From Candidatus Methylomirabilota bacterium (lineage in GTDB: Bacteria; Methylomirabilota; Methylomirabilia; Rokubacteriales; DASRDR01), in the NCBI GenBank assembly GCA_036005065.1, contig DASYQW010000054.1, positions 1-40,163 on the forward strand: a stretch of 40,163 nt of DNA. The letters run 5' to 3'. Below are positions 1 to 7,190 of this stretch, in pieces (the first letter of the stretch is position 1; each line of letters starts with the position of its first letter). Under the pieces are notes generated by a model. That model was not told the origin of the DNA and searched no databases. It saw only the letters and a program-made list of their open reading frames with translations. A program made the position numbers and the translations under genes.

Positions 1-2
1 TC

Positions 3-164
3 GATCGCCTGCCGTCGGCCGACGACCTGCGCCGCGCCCTCGACGCCACGATCCCCAGCGGCGGCTACTTCGCCGACGTCCACGGGTCCCCGGCCTACCG
101 GCGTCGTGTCACGTACTACTACGCCGAGCAAATCCGCGCCGAGCTCGCGGGAGCCGCGAAATGA
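3..164 (+). CDS. FAD-binding subunit of a molybdenum hydroxylase, C-terminal end only (partial)
   Basis: The window opens inside this gene; only the last 53 codons are visible, closing at TGA 162-164. The residues GGYFADVHGSPAYRR followed by a Tyr-rich helix are the usual C-terminus of CoxM/XDH-type FAD subunits (CO dehydrogenase flavoprotein C-terminal domain). In that family the subunit passes electrons from the iron-sulfur centres to FAD. The stop overlaps the ATG of the next gene (ATGA), so the two are translationally coupled and very probably form one enzyme. The family assignment rests on a short C-terminal stretch plus the neighbour. Confidence 0.7.
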   Translation, partial: DRLPSADDLRRALDATIPSGGYFADVHGSPAYRRRVTYYYAEQIRAELAGAAK

Positions 165-2872
165 GCTACGTCGTCAACGGCAAAAAGATCTCCGCCGAAC
201 CCCGGGCCGGCCAGTGCCTGCGGACCTTCCTGCGCGAGCGCGGATTCTTCGGCGTCAAGAAGGGCTGCGACGCGGGGGACTGCGGGGCGTGCACGGTCTG
301 GGTCGATGGCGCGCCCGTCCACAGCTGCCTCATGCCGGCGTTTCGCGCGGGCGGTCGCCAGGTCACGACAATCGAGGGACTCGCCCAGGGCGGAAAGCTC
401 CATCCCATGCAGCAGGCGTTTCTCGACGCCCAGGCCTTCCAGTGCGGCTTCTGCTCGGCCGGCATGATCATGACGGCGGCGTCGCTCGACGACGCGGCCC
501 GAGCCGACCTGCCTCGCGCGCTGAAAGGGAGCCTCTGCCGGTGCACGGGGTATCACGCCGTTGACGACGCCATCCGCGGCATCGTGTCCACGGAGGACGA
601 CGTCGCCGGCAAGGTCTGCGGCGCGAGTCTCAACAACCCCTTCGGCAAGGCGATCGTCACCGGCCAGGCTCGTTACACCTTGGACGTCGCCATGGGGGGA
701 ACGCTCCATCTCAAGGTGGTGCGCTCGCCGCACGCGCACGCCCGCATCGTGCGCATCGACCGCGACAAGGCCCTGGCCGTCCCCGGCGTCGTCGCCGTCT
801 TCACCTGGGAGGATGTGCCCCGGCGGCTTTACAGCACGGCGACGCACGAGGAGCACCTCGTGGATCCCGACGACACCTACGTCCTCGACGACACCGTCCG
901 GTTCGTCGGCCAGCGGGTCGCCGCCGTCGTCGCCGAGACGGTCGCCGCCGCGGAGGCCGGGTGCCGGGCACTCGAGGTGGCGTACGAGCCGCTGCCCGCG
1001 GTCTTCGACCCGGAGCAGGCGATGGAGCCGGGCGCGCCGATCCTGCACGACAAGGACGGCGAGGCGAGAGGCAACATCTACGTCGACATCCACGGCGAGA
1101 TCGGCAGTGTCGATGCCGGCTTCAAGGCGGCGGACGCCGTTCACGAGCGGACCTACTCGACTTCGCGGGTCCAGCACGTGCATCTGGAGACGCACGGCAC
1201 CATCGCCTGGAAGGCCGAGGACGGACGACTGCACGTCCGGACCAGCTCTCAGGCGCCCTTCATCACCAAGCAGAAGCTCTGCTACCTGTTCGGTCTGTTT
1301 CCGCGCAACGTCCACGTCTTCACCGAGCGGGTGGGCGGCGGGTTCGGCGGCAAGCAGGAGATGATCTCCGAGGATCTCTGCGTCCTCGCCACGCTGAAGC
1401 TGGGTCGGCCCGTGATGTGGGAGTTCACCCGGGAGGAGCAGTTCATCGGCGCGACCACGCGCCACCCCATGACCATCGACGTCAAGGTCGGCGCCAAACG
1501 CGACGGCACCCTGACCGCGATGCAGGTGCGCGTGGTGTCGAACACCGGCGCCTACGGCGGCCACGCCGGCGAGACGCTGGCGGCGGCCCTGGGCAATCCG
1601 CTGGTCGTGTACCGCTGCCCGAACAAGAAGGCCGACGGCTACGCGGTCTACACCAACATGGTGCCGGCCGGCGGCTTCCGCGGCTATGGCTCCTCGCAGA
1701 CGACCTTCGCCATCGAATCCGCCATGGACGAGCTGGCCCAGCTCCTGGAGATGGATCCGTTCGAGATCCGCCGCAAGAACATGATCCACCCCGGCGACAT
1801 GATGGAGTCCATCTGGAAGGAGCCGTCGGACATCGAGTTCGGCAGCTACGGCCTCGACCAGTGCCTGGACCTCGTCGAGAAAGCCCTGGCCAGCGGGCGG
1901 GGATTGCCCAAGCCGGACGGCGACGACTGGGTGGAGGGCACAGGGGTCGCGCTCGCCATGCTGGATTCCGGCCCGCCCACCGAACATCGCTCGGGCGCCG
2001 AGATGACGCTTCGGCCCGACGGCAGCTATCACGTTGCCGTCGGCTCCACGGAGATGGGCAACGGATCGGTGACCTCGCACCGCCAGATCGCCGCGTCCGT
2101 CCTCGGCTGCCGGGCCGATCGCATCGCGATCATCAACGCCGACACCGATCTCACTCCCTACGACACGGGCACCTTCGCGAGCACGGGCACCGTCGTTGCT
2201 GGGCAGGCGGTCGCCCTGGCCGCCGCGGCCCTGCGGGACAACATCCTGGCCTTCGCCGGTCGTCACACCGGGATGGCGCCGTCCGCCTGCCGCCTCGAGG
2301 CCGAGGCCGTCGTCTGCGGTACGCGGCGGATCTCGCTCTCCGACCTTCACGAGGCCGGCACGCGCGCCGGACATCGCTTCGAGCTCAGACGCAAAGCCTA
2401 TCTGTCGCCGCGCACTGTCGCCTTCAACGCCCACGGCGTCCGCGTCGCGGTTCACCGCATCACCGGCCAGGTCGACGTTCTGCACAGCGTACACGCGGCG
2501 GACATCGGTCGCTTGATCAACCCAATGCAGTGTCGCGGTCAGATCGACGGCGCGATCGCCATGGGCTTCGGGTGGGCGCTCTACGAGAAGATGGTGTACG
2601 ACGAGCGCGGCGCGATGGTGAATGCGTCGCTGCGCAACTACCGCATCCCAGCCTTCGCCGACGTGCCGCGCAGCGAGGTCTACTTCGCCGACACGCACGA
2701 CACGATCGGGCCGCTCGGCGCCAAGTCACAGGGGGAGTGCGCGATCAATCCCGTGGCGCCCGCCATTGCCAACGCGGTGGCGAACGCCACCGGCGTGCGG
2801 TTTGTGGATCTCCCACTGTCTCCCGAGCGGATCTTCGACAGGCTCGGTGGAGCTCCGGACAGGCCCTCCTGA
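161..2872 (+). CDS. Molybdenum hydroxylase subunit, [2Fe-2S] domain fused to the molybdopterin domain (XDH/CoxL family)
   Basis: The 903-aa protein joins two parts that are usually separate. Residues 1-150 are the small iron-sulfur subunit: plant-type ferredoxin cysteines C36, C41, C44 and C56, then the helical second cluster with C95, C98, C126 and C128. Residues from about 155 are the large molybdopterin subunit, with VGGGFGGK at 391-398, a GGFRGYGSSQ loop in the middle, and GAKSQGECA near the end, where Glu859 fits the conserved catalytic glutamate. Such enzymes hydroxylate purines, N-heterocycles, aldehydes or CO using water. The CO-dehydrogenase-specific active-site loop (AYRCSFR) is not seen, so CO is unlikely; the substrate is unknown. 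No signal peptide is seen, so it is probably cytoplasmic. The ATG overlaps the stop of the FAD subunit, giving a two-gene FAD plus FeS-Mo enzyme. Confidence 0.9.
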   Translation: MSYVVNGKKISAEPRAGQCLRTFLRERGFFGVKKGCDAGDCGACTVWVDGAPVHSCLMPAFRAGGRQVTTIEGLAQGGKLHPMQQAFLDAQAFQCGFCSAGMIMTAASLDDAARADLPRALKGSLCRCTGYHAVDDAIRGIVSTEDDVAGKVCGASLNNPFGKAIVTGQARYTLDVAMGGTLHLKVVRSPHAHARIVRIDRDKALAVPGVVAVFTWEDVPRRLYSTATHEEHLVDPDDTYVLDDTVRFVGQRVAAVVAETVAAAEAGCRALEVAYEPLPAVFDPEQAMEPGAPILHDKDGEARGNIYVDIHGEIGSVDAGFKAADAVHERTYSTSRVQHVHLETHGTIAWKAEDGRLHVRTSSQAPFITKQKLCYLFGLFPRNVHVFTERVGGGFGGKQEMISEDLCVLATLKLGRPVMWEFTREEQFIGATTRHPMTIDVKVGAKRDGTLTAMQVRVVSNTGAYGGHAGETLAAALGNPLVVYRCPNKKADGYAVYTNMVPAGGFRGYGSSQTTFAIESAMDELAQLLEMDPFEIRRKNMIHPGDMMESIWKEPSDIEFGSYGLDQCLDLVEKALASGRGLPKPDGDDWVEGTGVALAMLDSGPPTEHRSGAEMTLRPDGSYHVAVGSTEMGNGSVTSHRQIAASVLGCRADRIAIINADTDLTPYDTGTFASTGTVVAGQAVALAAAALRDNILAFAGRHTGMAPSACRLEAEAVVCGTRRISLSDLHEAGTRAGHRFELRRKAYLSPRTVAFNAHGVRVAVHRITGQVDVLHSVHAADIGRLINPMQCRGQIDGAIAMGFGWALYEKMVYDERGAMVNASLRNYRIPAFADVPRSEVYFADTHDTIGPLGAKSQGECAINPVAPAIANAVANATGVRFVDLPLSPERIFDRLGGAPDRPS

Positions 2873-2900
2873 TCCACGCTTAAGCGCCGTTGGATTCGCC

Positions 2901-2922
2901 CGGGCTGCCAAGAGGCAGCCCG
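2901..2922. terminator. Hairpin between two convergent genes, likely bidirectional terminator
   Basis: A perfect 9-bp stem (CGGGCTGCC / GGCAGCCCG) closes a 4-base AAGA loop. It lies in the 77-bp gap between the ends of the molybdenum hydroxylase gene (+) and the multicopper oxidase gene (-). No T tract follows on either strand, so it is a structural candidate rather than a classical intrinsic terminator. Confidence 0.45.
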
Positions 2923-2949
2923 CCTGTCGCTATCGCGCTGAGTCCGCGC

Positions 2950-5304
2950 TTACCGATAACGGTTGCCGGCCGCTTTGCTGGGCATCCACGGCCGCATCAT
3001 CTCGTTGTCTTCGTGGTCGATGATGTGGCAATGCCAGACGTAACCGGGACCACCCGGATAGCCGCCCTTTCCTATGTGTGACGGATTGGGATCGGTGGGG
3101 TCAAACCCAAAATGGTTCCGGCCAGTGTAGTTGATGGCGGTTCCTTTGGAGGACGCCTGCAGATGCTGCGGCGCAAAGCGGACGGCGACGCGCGTCACGT
3201 GGCCTGTCGACGCGATGACGGTATCTTTCCAGCCAGCTTCCTCGGGTCTCGCCGGTCCAGTCAAGCCGTCGGTCTGCGGCTGGGGGGTGAGAAAGAATTT
3301 CGTAACATCCGGGTTGCCGCCAATAGCCCCGGCTTTGTTGCGAGTGTCATACGCCCGTGGTGGGCCATACCCGACGATACAACGGCCGCCTGGGAAGGCG
3401 GCATCGTACGCCGCGCCGTACGCCACCAAGTCGAAGGGAATCCGCTCGATGGCCTGAAACTGCACCAGATGTATGTGGATTGGATGGTTGTCATTGCTCA
3501 AGTCGATGAGGTCCCAGATCTCGGTAGATCCCAGCTGTGGGAATTCCGTCTGCCAGTTGCCAGCGACCTCGGCGGCGTCTGAAACGGGAGTCTTCGCGTC
3601 CGGTCTGAGACCGTGATACTTGCTGTTGTTCAGCAGGAGCTCGAGGATGGGGTCTGTCGCCGATTTCGGGGGAAAATGACAACCGCCCGAACCGAAGGTC
3701 GGGTTGAGGGTCAACTGCCGATAGGCCTGAACCTTGGTCCCATCCACGATGGGAGAGCCGAGGGGCAGACCTCCCTTTGTGCCAGGAAGACGCACGATCT
3801 TCCCCAAGCTCGGGGCCACCGTGCTCCCAGGGCCGCGCAGGGGCCGGCCGCCGTTCGGGTCGTAACTGTCATCGGCCCCCCCGGTCTCTCCAACCACGAA
3901 TTGTATGACCCTGTCGTGCAGCCCGGGGATGAACTTTGCGAAGGCGCTCGGATACGGTGTCACGGCATCATTGCGAACGGTGATCTTTTTGCCCCTGAAT
4001 CGAGCGAAGTCCACGATGATGTCGTAGCGCTCAGCCGGTGAGAAGAGTAGGCGGTCGACCCGCACCGGAGCGTCGAGCAAGCCGCCGTCGGTGCTGATCA
4101 CATGAAATGGCACATTGATTTCATTGTCTGCGCACGCGCTCTGCGGTGGCCTCACCAGGTCGAAGGTCTCCACACAGAATTGAAGGTTGAAGAAGCGGGT
4201 ATTCGCGCCATTCAGGAGCCGGAAGCGGTAGCGCCTGGCGTTCACGTTTAGCTTTGGCCAGCTCTTGCCGTTGACGACGATGACGTCACCGAAGAACTCT
4301 GGCATCCAATAGGGATGAACGTTCGCGTCCTGGAGCGGACCGTCGAGACCGGATGGGTATCCATCCGGGAATAACAACTGACCATTGGTGTCGAACTGGC
4401 GATCCTGGATGACGAGCTCGACTTCCTGGCGCCCTGTGGGCAGCTTCCCTTTTCCCGGCACTCCGTCGTCGCCATTACCCCGGATGAAGTAGAACGCGGC
4501 CAAGCTGGCAAAGACGTTCAAGCGTGTGCCGCCCAGGGTGTGGTCGTGGAACCACAAGGTGGCGGGTTCCTGGGTGTTCGGATATTGATAGACGTTGCTG
4601 ACAAAGCCTGATCCTCTGCGCCCTTTGTCCGGCCGGTCTGCCAAAGCCCCTTCGCCTCCCGGGGTCCACCACTGGTCCGGTCCTCCGTCGAATGCCGAGG
4701 GGGTCTCAGCGCCATGCAGATGAGTTACGGCCGGCTGAGGGCCCCGAAAGGGTTGGGGGTTTCCCTGCCCGTTGACCTTCATCGGTGCCGAAAGAGGGTT
4801 GGCCCAATGAAGGCTCATGTCTCCGGTGAGGAAATTCTGAAGGCTCGGACCCAGCGGGTTCGTGAATGGCGCCGGCGCATCGGGGGCCGGATAGAGATGG
4901 TTTCGGTAGTCCACGACGGTTTGGCGACCCCTCGTCACGACCACGGTATAGCCGGGGTAGAGTCCTTTGGCTGGCGATGGAGGATAATGACTATCTGACT
5001 GGTCGATCCCATAGCCGAACACCATCGTGCCCGCAGAGAAAGGAGCAGGAAGCTTGGCGTAGAACGAATCGGGCAGGATCTTCTGCTGGAACTCCTCAAA
5101 CCTCACTCGATACGGCTGATCCCCGGTGACCCTACCGAGGACGGAAAAATCCGGCAAGTCATCTACGAACTGGGGCACCGTACTGGCGTCCAGCGGCGTC
5201 TGAGGTATCAATTTGCTTGCGAAGGCACTGGACACGATGGCGGCGAACAACAAGGCCGAAGCTCCCACGAGCCCTGGACGCCACCAGCTTCTCCGAACCG
5301 TCAT
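2950..5304 (-). CDS. Secreted multicopper oxidase (CotA/bilirubin-oxidase-like), 784 aa
   Basis: All copper-binding motifs are present in order: HLHG at 195-198, WFHDH at 251-255, HPIHIH at 607-612 and HCHIIDHEDNEM at 758-769. Type 1 copper ligands are therefore H607, C759 and H764 with Met769 axial; the remaining His serve the trinuclear centre. Such enzymes oxidise phenols, bilirubin or metal ions and reduce O2 to water. The N-terminus (two Arg, hydrophobic stretch 11-28, AFA-S) is a Sec-type signal peptide, so the protein acts outside the membrane. I chose ATG 5304 because GGAGG (5312-5316) lies 7 bases upstream and the signal peptide starts there; the open frame continues to 5991 only as a shadow over etfA. 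It is longer than CotA (about 510 aa), with extra sequence between domains. GC is visibly lower than its neighbours (33 of 60 bases in 4081-4140), suggesting recent acquisition. Confidence 0.9.
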   Translation of the reverse strand: MTVRRSWWRPGLVGASALLFAAIVSSAFASKLIPQTPLDASTVPQFVDDLPDFSVLGRVTGDQPYRVRFEEFQQKILPDSFYAKLPAPFSAGTMVFGYGIDQSDSHYPPSPAKGLYPGYTVVVTRGRQTVVDYRNHLYPAPDAPAPFTNPLGPSLQNFLTGDMSLHWANPLSAPMKVNGQGNPQPFRGPQPAVTHLHGAETPSAFDGGPDQWWTPGGEGALADRPDKGRRGSGFVSNVYQYPNTQEPATLWFHDHTLGGTRLNVFASLAAFYFIRGNGDDGVPGKGKLPTGRQEVELVIQDRQFDTNGQLLFPDGYPSGLDGPLQDANVHPYWMPEFFGDVIVVNGKSWPKLNVNARRYRFRLLNGANTRFFNLQFCVETFDLVRPPQSACADNEINVPFHVISTDGGLLDAPVRVDRLLFSPAERYDIIVDFARFRGKKITVRNDAVTPYPSAFAKFIPGLHDRVIQFVVGETGGADDSYDPNGGRPLRGPGSTVAPSLGKIVRLPGTKGGLPLGSPIVDGTKVQAYRQLTLNPTFGSGGCHFPPKSATDPILELLLNNSKYHGLRPDAKTPVSDAAEVAGNWQTEFPQLGSTEIWDLIDLSNDNHPIHIHLVQFQAIERIPFDLVAYGAAYDAAFPGGRCIVGYGPPRAYDTRNKAGAIGGNPDVTKFFLTPQPQTDGLTGPARPEEAGWKDTVIASTGHVTRVAVRFAPQHLQASSKGTAINYTGRNHFGFDPTDPNPSHIGKGGYPGGPGYVWHCHIIDHEDNEMMRPWMPSKAAGNRYR

Positions 5305-5429
5305 GAATTGGCCTCCATTCCAGTCAGCCTGTATGCTCTGTATCGCGGATTTCCGGTTCCGCATTCTCGGAGGGTCCGGCTCAGCGGCACGCCAGCGGAG
5401 CTCAGCCGCGACGACGCCGTGGTCCGGAC

Positions 5430-6416
5430 CTATCTCGGCGGCTGATCGGCGTTCGCCTTCCGGATCTCGGCGTTCAGGGCCGGGATGATGGCGTGCAGGT
5501 CGCCGATGATCGCGTAGTCGGCGCGGGCGACCATCGGCGCCTCCGGGTCGGTGTTGATGGCGAGGATGCGCTTGGCGCCCTTGCAGCCGACCAGGTGCTG
5601 GATGGCCCCGCTGATGCCGCACGCGATGTAGAGCTCGGGCGCGACCCGCGTTCCGGTCTGGCCGACCTGGTCCGCGTGCGGACGCCAGCCCTGGCTGGTG
5701 ACCACCCGCGAGCAGCCGACCGCGCCCCGCAGGAGGCTCGCCAGCTCCTCGAGCGCCTTGAACCCCTCGGGGCTGCCGACGCCGCGGCCCCCGCTGACCA
5801 CGACGCGCGCGTCCGTCAGCGAGATCCCGCCGCGGGTGGCCTCGATCCGCGCCGTCACGCGGACCCGGAGGTCCCCCTCGGCGAGGGCGGGTGTGACGGG
5901 CTTGACCGCGGCGGGAGCGAGGACGGGCGCCTCTTCGGCCGGCACCGCCTGGGGGGCGACGGTCAGGAGCTTGACCGTCCCGCCGAGCCACGACTCCTCC
6001 AGCAGGCTGCCGCCCCAGCGGAGGCGCGTGACGCGGTAGCGCTCGCCGGGCTCGACTTCCGTGCAGTTGGCGGCCATCGGCAAGGCCATCCTCGCCGCCA
6101 CGTGCGCCATCACCTCGTTGCCGCGATCGGTGCCGGCCGCCAGGACCGCCTGCGGGCGCTCGGCCTCGATGATCCCGACGAGGCCCTGGGCCCAGGCCGC
6201 CGGCGCATACTCGTCGAGGCGCTCGTGCTGGACCAGGTGCGCGACGGCCACCCCGTACGGCGCCAGGCGGGCCACGAGCGGCTCGGCGTCCGCGCCCACG
6301 AGCACGGCGTGAAGAGGCAGGCCCAGGCGGTGAGCGAGCCGCCGCCCGAGCGTGAGCACCTCCAGCGAGCGCTCGTTGAGGCGCCCGCGCTCGTGTTCCG
6401 CGACACCGAGGATCAC
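5430..6416 (-). CDS. etfA: Electron transfer flavoprotein alpha subunit
   Basis: The 328-aa protein has the usual EtfA length. The C-terminal FAD domain carries GGRGVGSPEGF, then TGTRVAPELYIACGISGA and AINTDPEAPM, which together match the EtfA FAD-binding signature. The N-terminal part is the degenerate nucleotide-binding fold shared with EtfB. The start is a GTG at 6416-6414 overlapping the etfB stop (GTGA), so both subunits are translationally coupled. EtfAB accepts electrons one at a time from flavoprotein dehydrogenases and passes them to ETF:quinone oxidoreductase in the membrane. Its place directly behind a dimethylglycine-dehydrogenase-like gene suggests a dedicated acceptor for that enzyme. 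No quinone oxidoreductase gene is in the window. Confidence 0.93.
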   Translation of the reverse strand: MILGVAEHERGRLNERSLEVLTLGRRLAHRLGLPLHAVLVGADAEPLVARLAPYGVAVAHLVQHERLDEYAPAAWAQGLVGIIEAERPQAVLAAGTDRGNEVMAHVAARMALPMAANCTEVEPGERYRVTRLRWGGSLLEESWLGGTVKLLTVAPQAVPAEEAPVLAPAAVKPVTPALAEGDLRVRVTARIEATRGGISLTDARVVVSGGRGVGSPEGFKALEELASLLRGAVGCSRVVTSQGWRPHADQVGQTGTRVAPELYIACGISGAIQHLVGCKGAKRILAINTDPEAPMVARADYAIIGDLHAIIPALNAEIRKANADQPPR

Positions 6417-7177
6417 AGGACCCCCAGCGCGCGGAAGATCTCGACGGCCCGGGCCGCGGCTTCGGGGCCCCGGCCGAGGATCTCCACCTGCCCGCCCCGC
6501 TCCTTCGGGGGCTTGAGCCGCGCCTTCTCGAGCCCTCCCCCGCTCCTCTGCGGCGCGATCTGCTCGATCGCCTTCTTCTTGGCCCGGAGCCGTCCGGGGA
6601 GCGAGGGGTAGCGGGGAAGGTTGAGACCTTCCTTGACGGTCAGGACGGCCGGGAGCGCGACCTCGAAGATCTCCCAGCCCCCGGAGGCCTCGCGCTTGGC
6701 GACGACGCGACCGTCCCGCACCTCCAGCGCCTTGACCCCGGTGACGCACGGCCGGTCCAGGGCGTGCGCCACGCGGATGCCGACCTGGTAGTCGCCGGTG
6801 TCCGCCGCCTCGTTGCCGAAGAGCAGGAGGTCGTATTCGACGCCGGCCGCGCGCTCCGCCCGGACGGCGTCCACGATGGCCGCCGCCGTCGCCATGGGGT
6901 CCCACTCACGGCCGTCCGTTTCCAGCAGCACCGCGCGGTCGAGGCCGAGCGCCATGGCATCGCGGAGCTGCTCGGTGGCCGCCGGGGGGCCCAGCGTCAG
7001 GACGACACCGCTGCCGCCGTGGGCGGCGACGAGGCGGACGGCCTCTTCCACGGCGCATTCCTCGTGCGGGCTGATGGTGAAGCCGAGGTAGCGGGTGTCG
7101 ATCTCCTGCGCGTCCGCGGTCAGCATGATCTTCCCGGCCACCGCCGGGACGCGCTTCACGCACACCAGCACGTTCAT
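6413..7177 (-). CDS. etfB: Electron transfer flavoprotein beta subunit
   Basis: The 254-aa protein begins MNVLVCVKRVPA and continues with YLGFTISPHEECAVEEAVRL, typical of EtfB. The central LLFGNEAADTGDYQVGIRVA resembles the AMP-binding region of the family, and the segment around residues 190-215 (LPRYPSLPGRLRAKKK) corresponds to the recognition loop through which ETF contacts partner dehydrogenases. It starts 13 bases after the stop of the upstream flavoprotein dehydrogenase gene and overlaps etfA by 4 bases, so the three genes form one operon. It binds AMP and, with EtfA, carries electrons in the cytoplasm. Confidence 0.93.
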   Translation of the reverse strand: MNVLVCVKRVPAVAGKIMLTADAQEIDTRYLGFTISPHEECAVEEAVRLVAAHGGSGVVLTLGPPAATEQLRDAMALGLDRAVLLETDGREWDPMATAAAIVDAVRAERAAGVEYDLLLFGNEAADTGDYQVGIRVAHALDRPCVTGVKALEVRDGRVVAKREASGGWEIFEVALPAVLTVKEGLNLPRYPSLPGRLRAKKKAIEQIAPQRSGGGLEKARLKPPKERGGQVEILGRGPEAAARAVEIFRALGVL

Positions 7178-7190
7178 CGTCGCCGGCCGC

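Noticed and set aside
119-2698. 859-codon open frame antisense to the molybdenum hydroxylase gene
   Set aside because: Long antisense frames are expected at this GC content; the translation has no family likeness, while the sense strand has all cofactor motifs.
5305-5991. N-terminal extension of the multicopper oxidase frame up to 5991
   Set aside because: It reads antisense-like shadow sequence over etfA; the signal peptide and GGAGG site fix the start at 5304.
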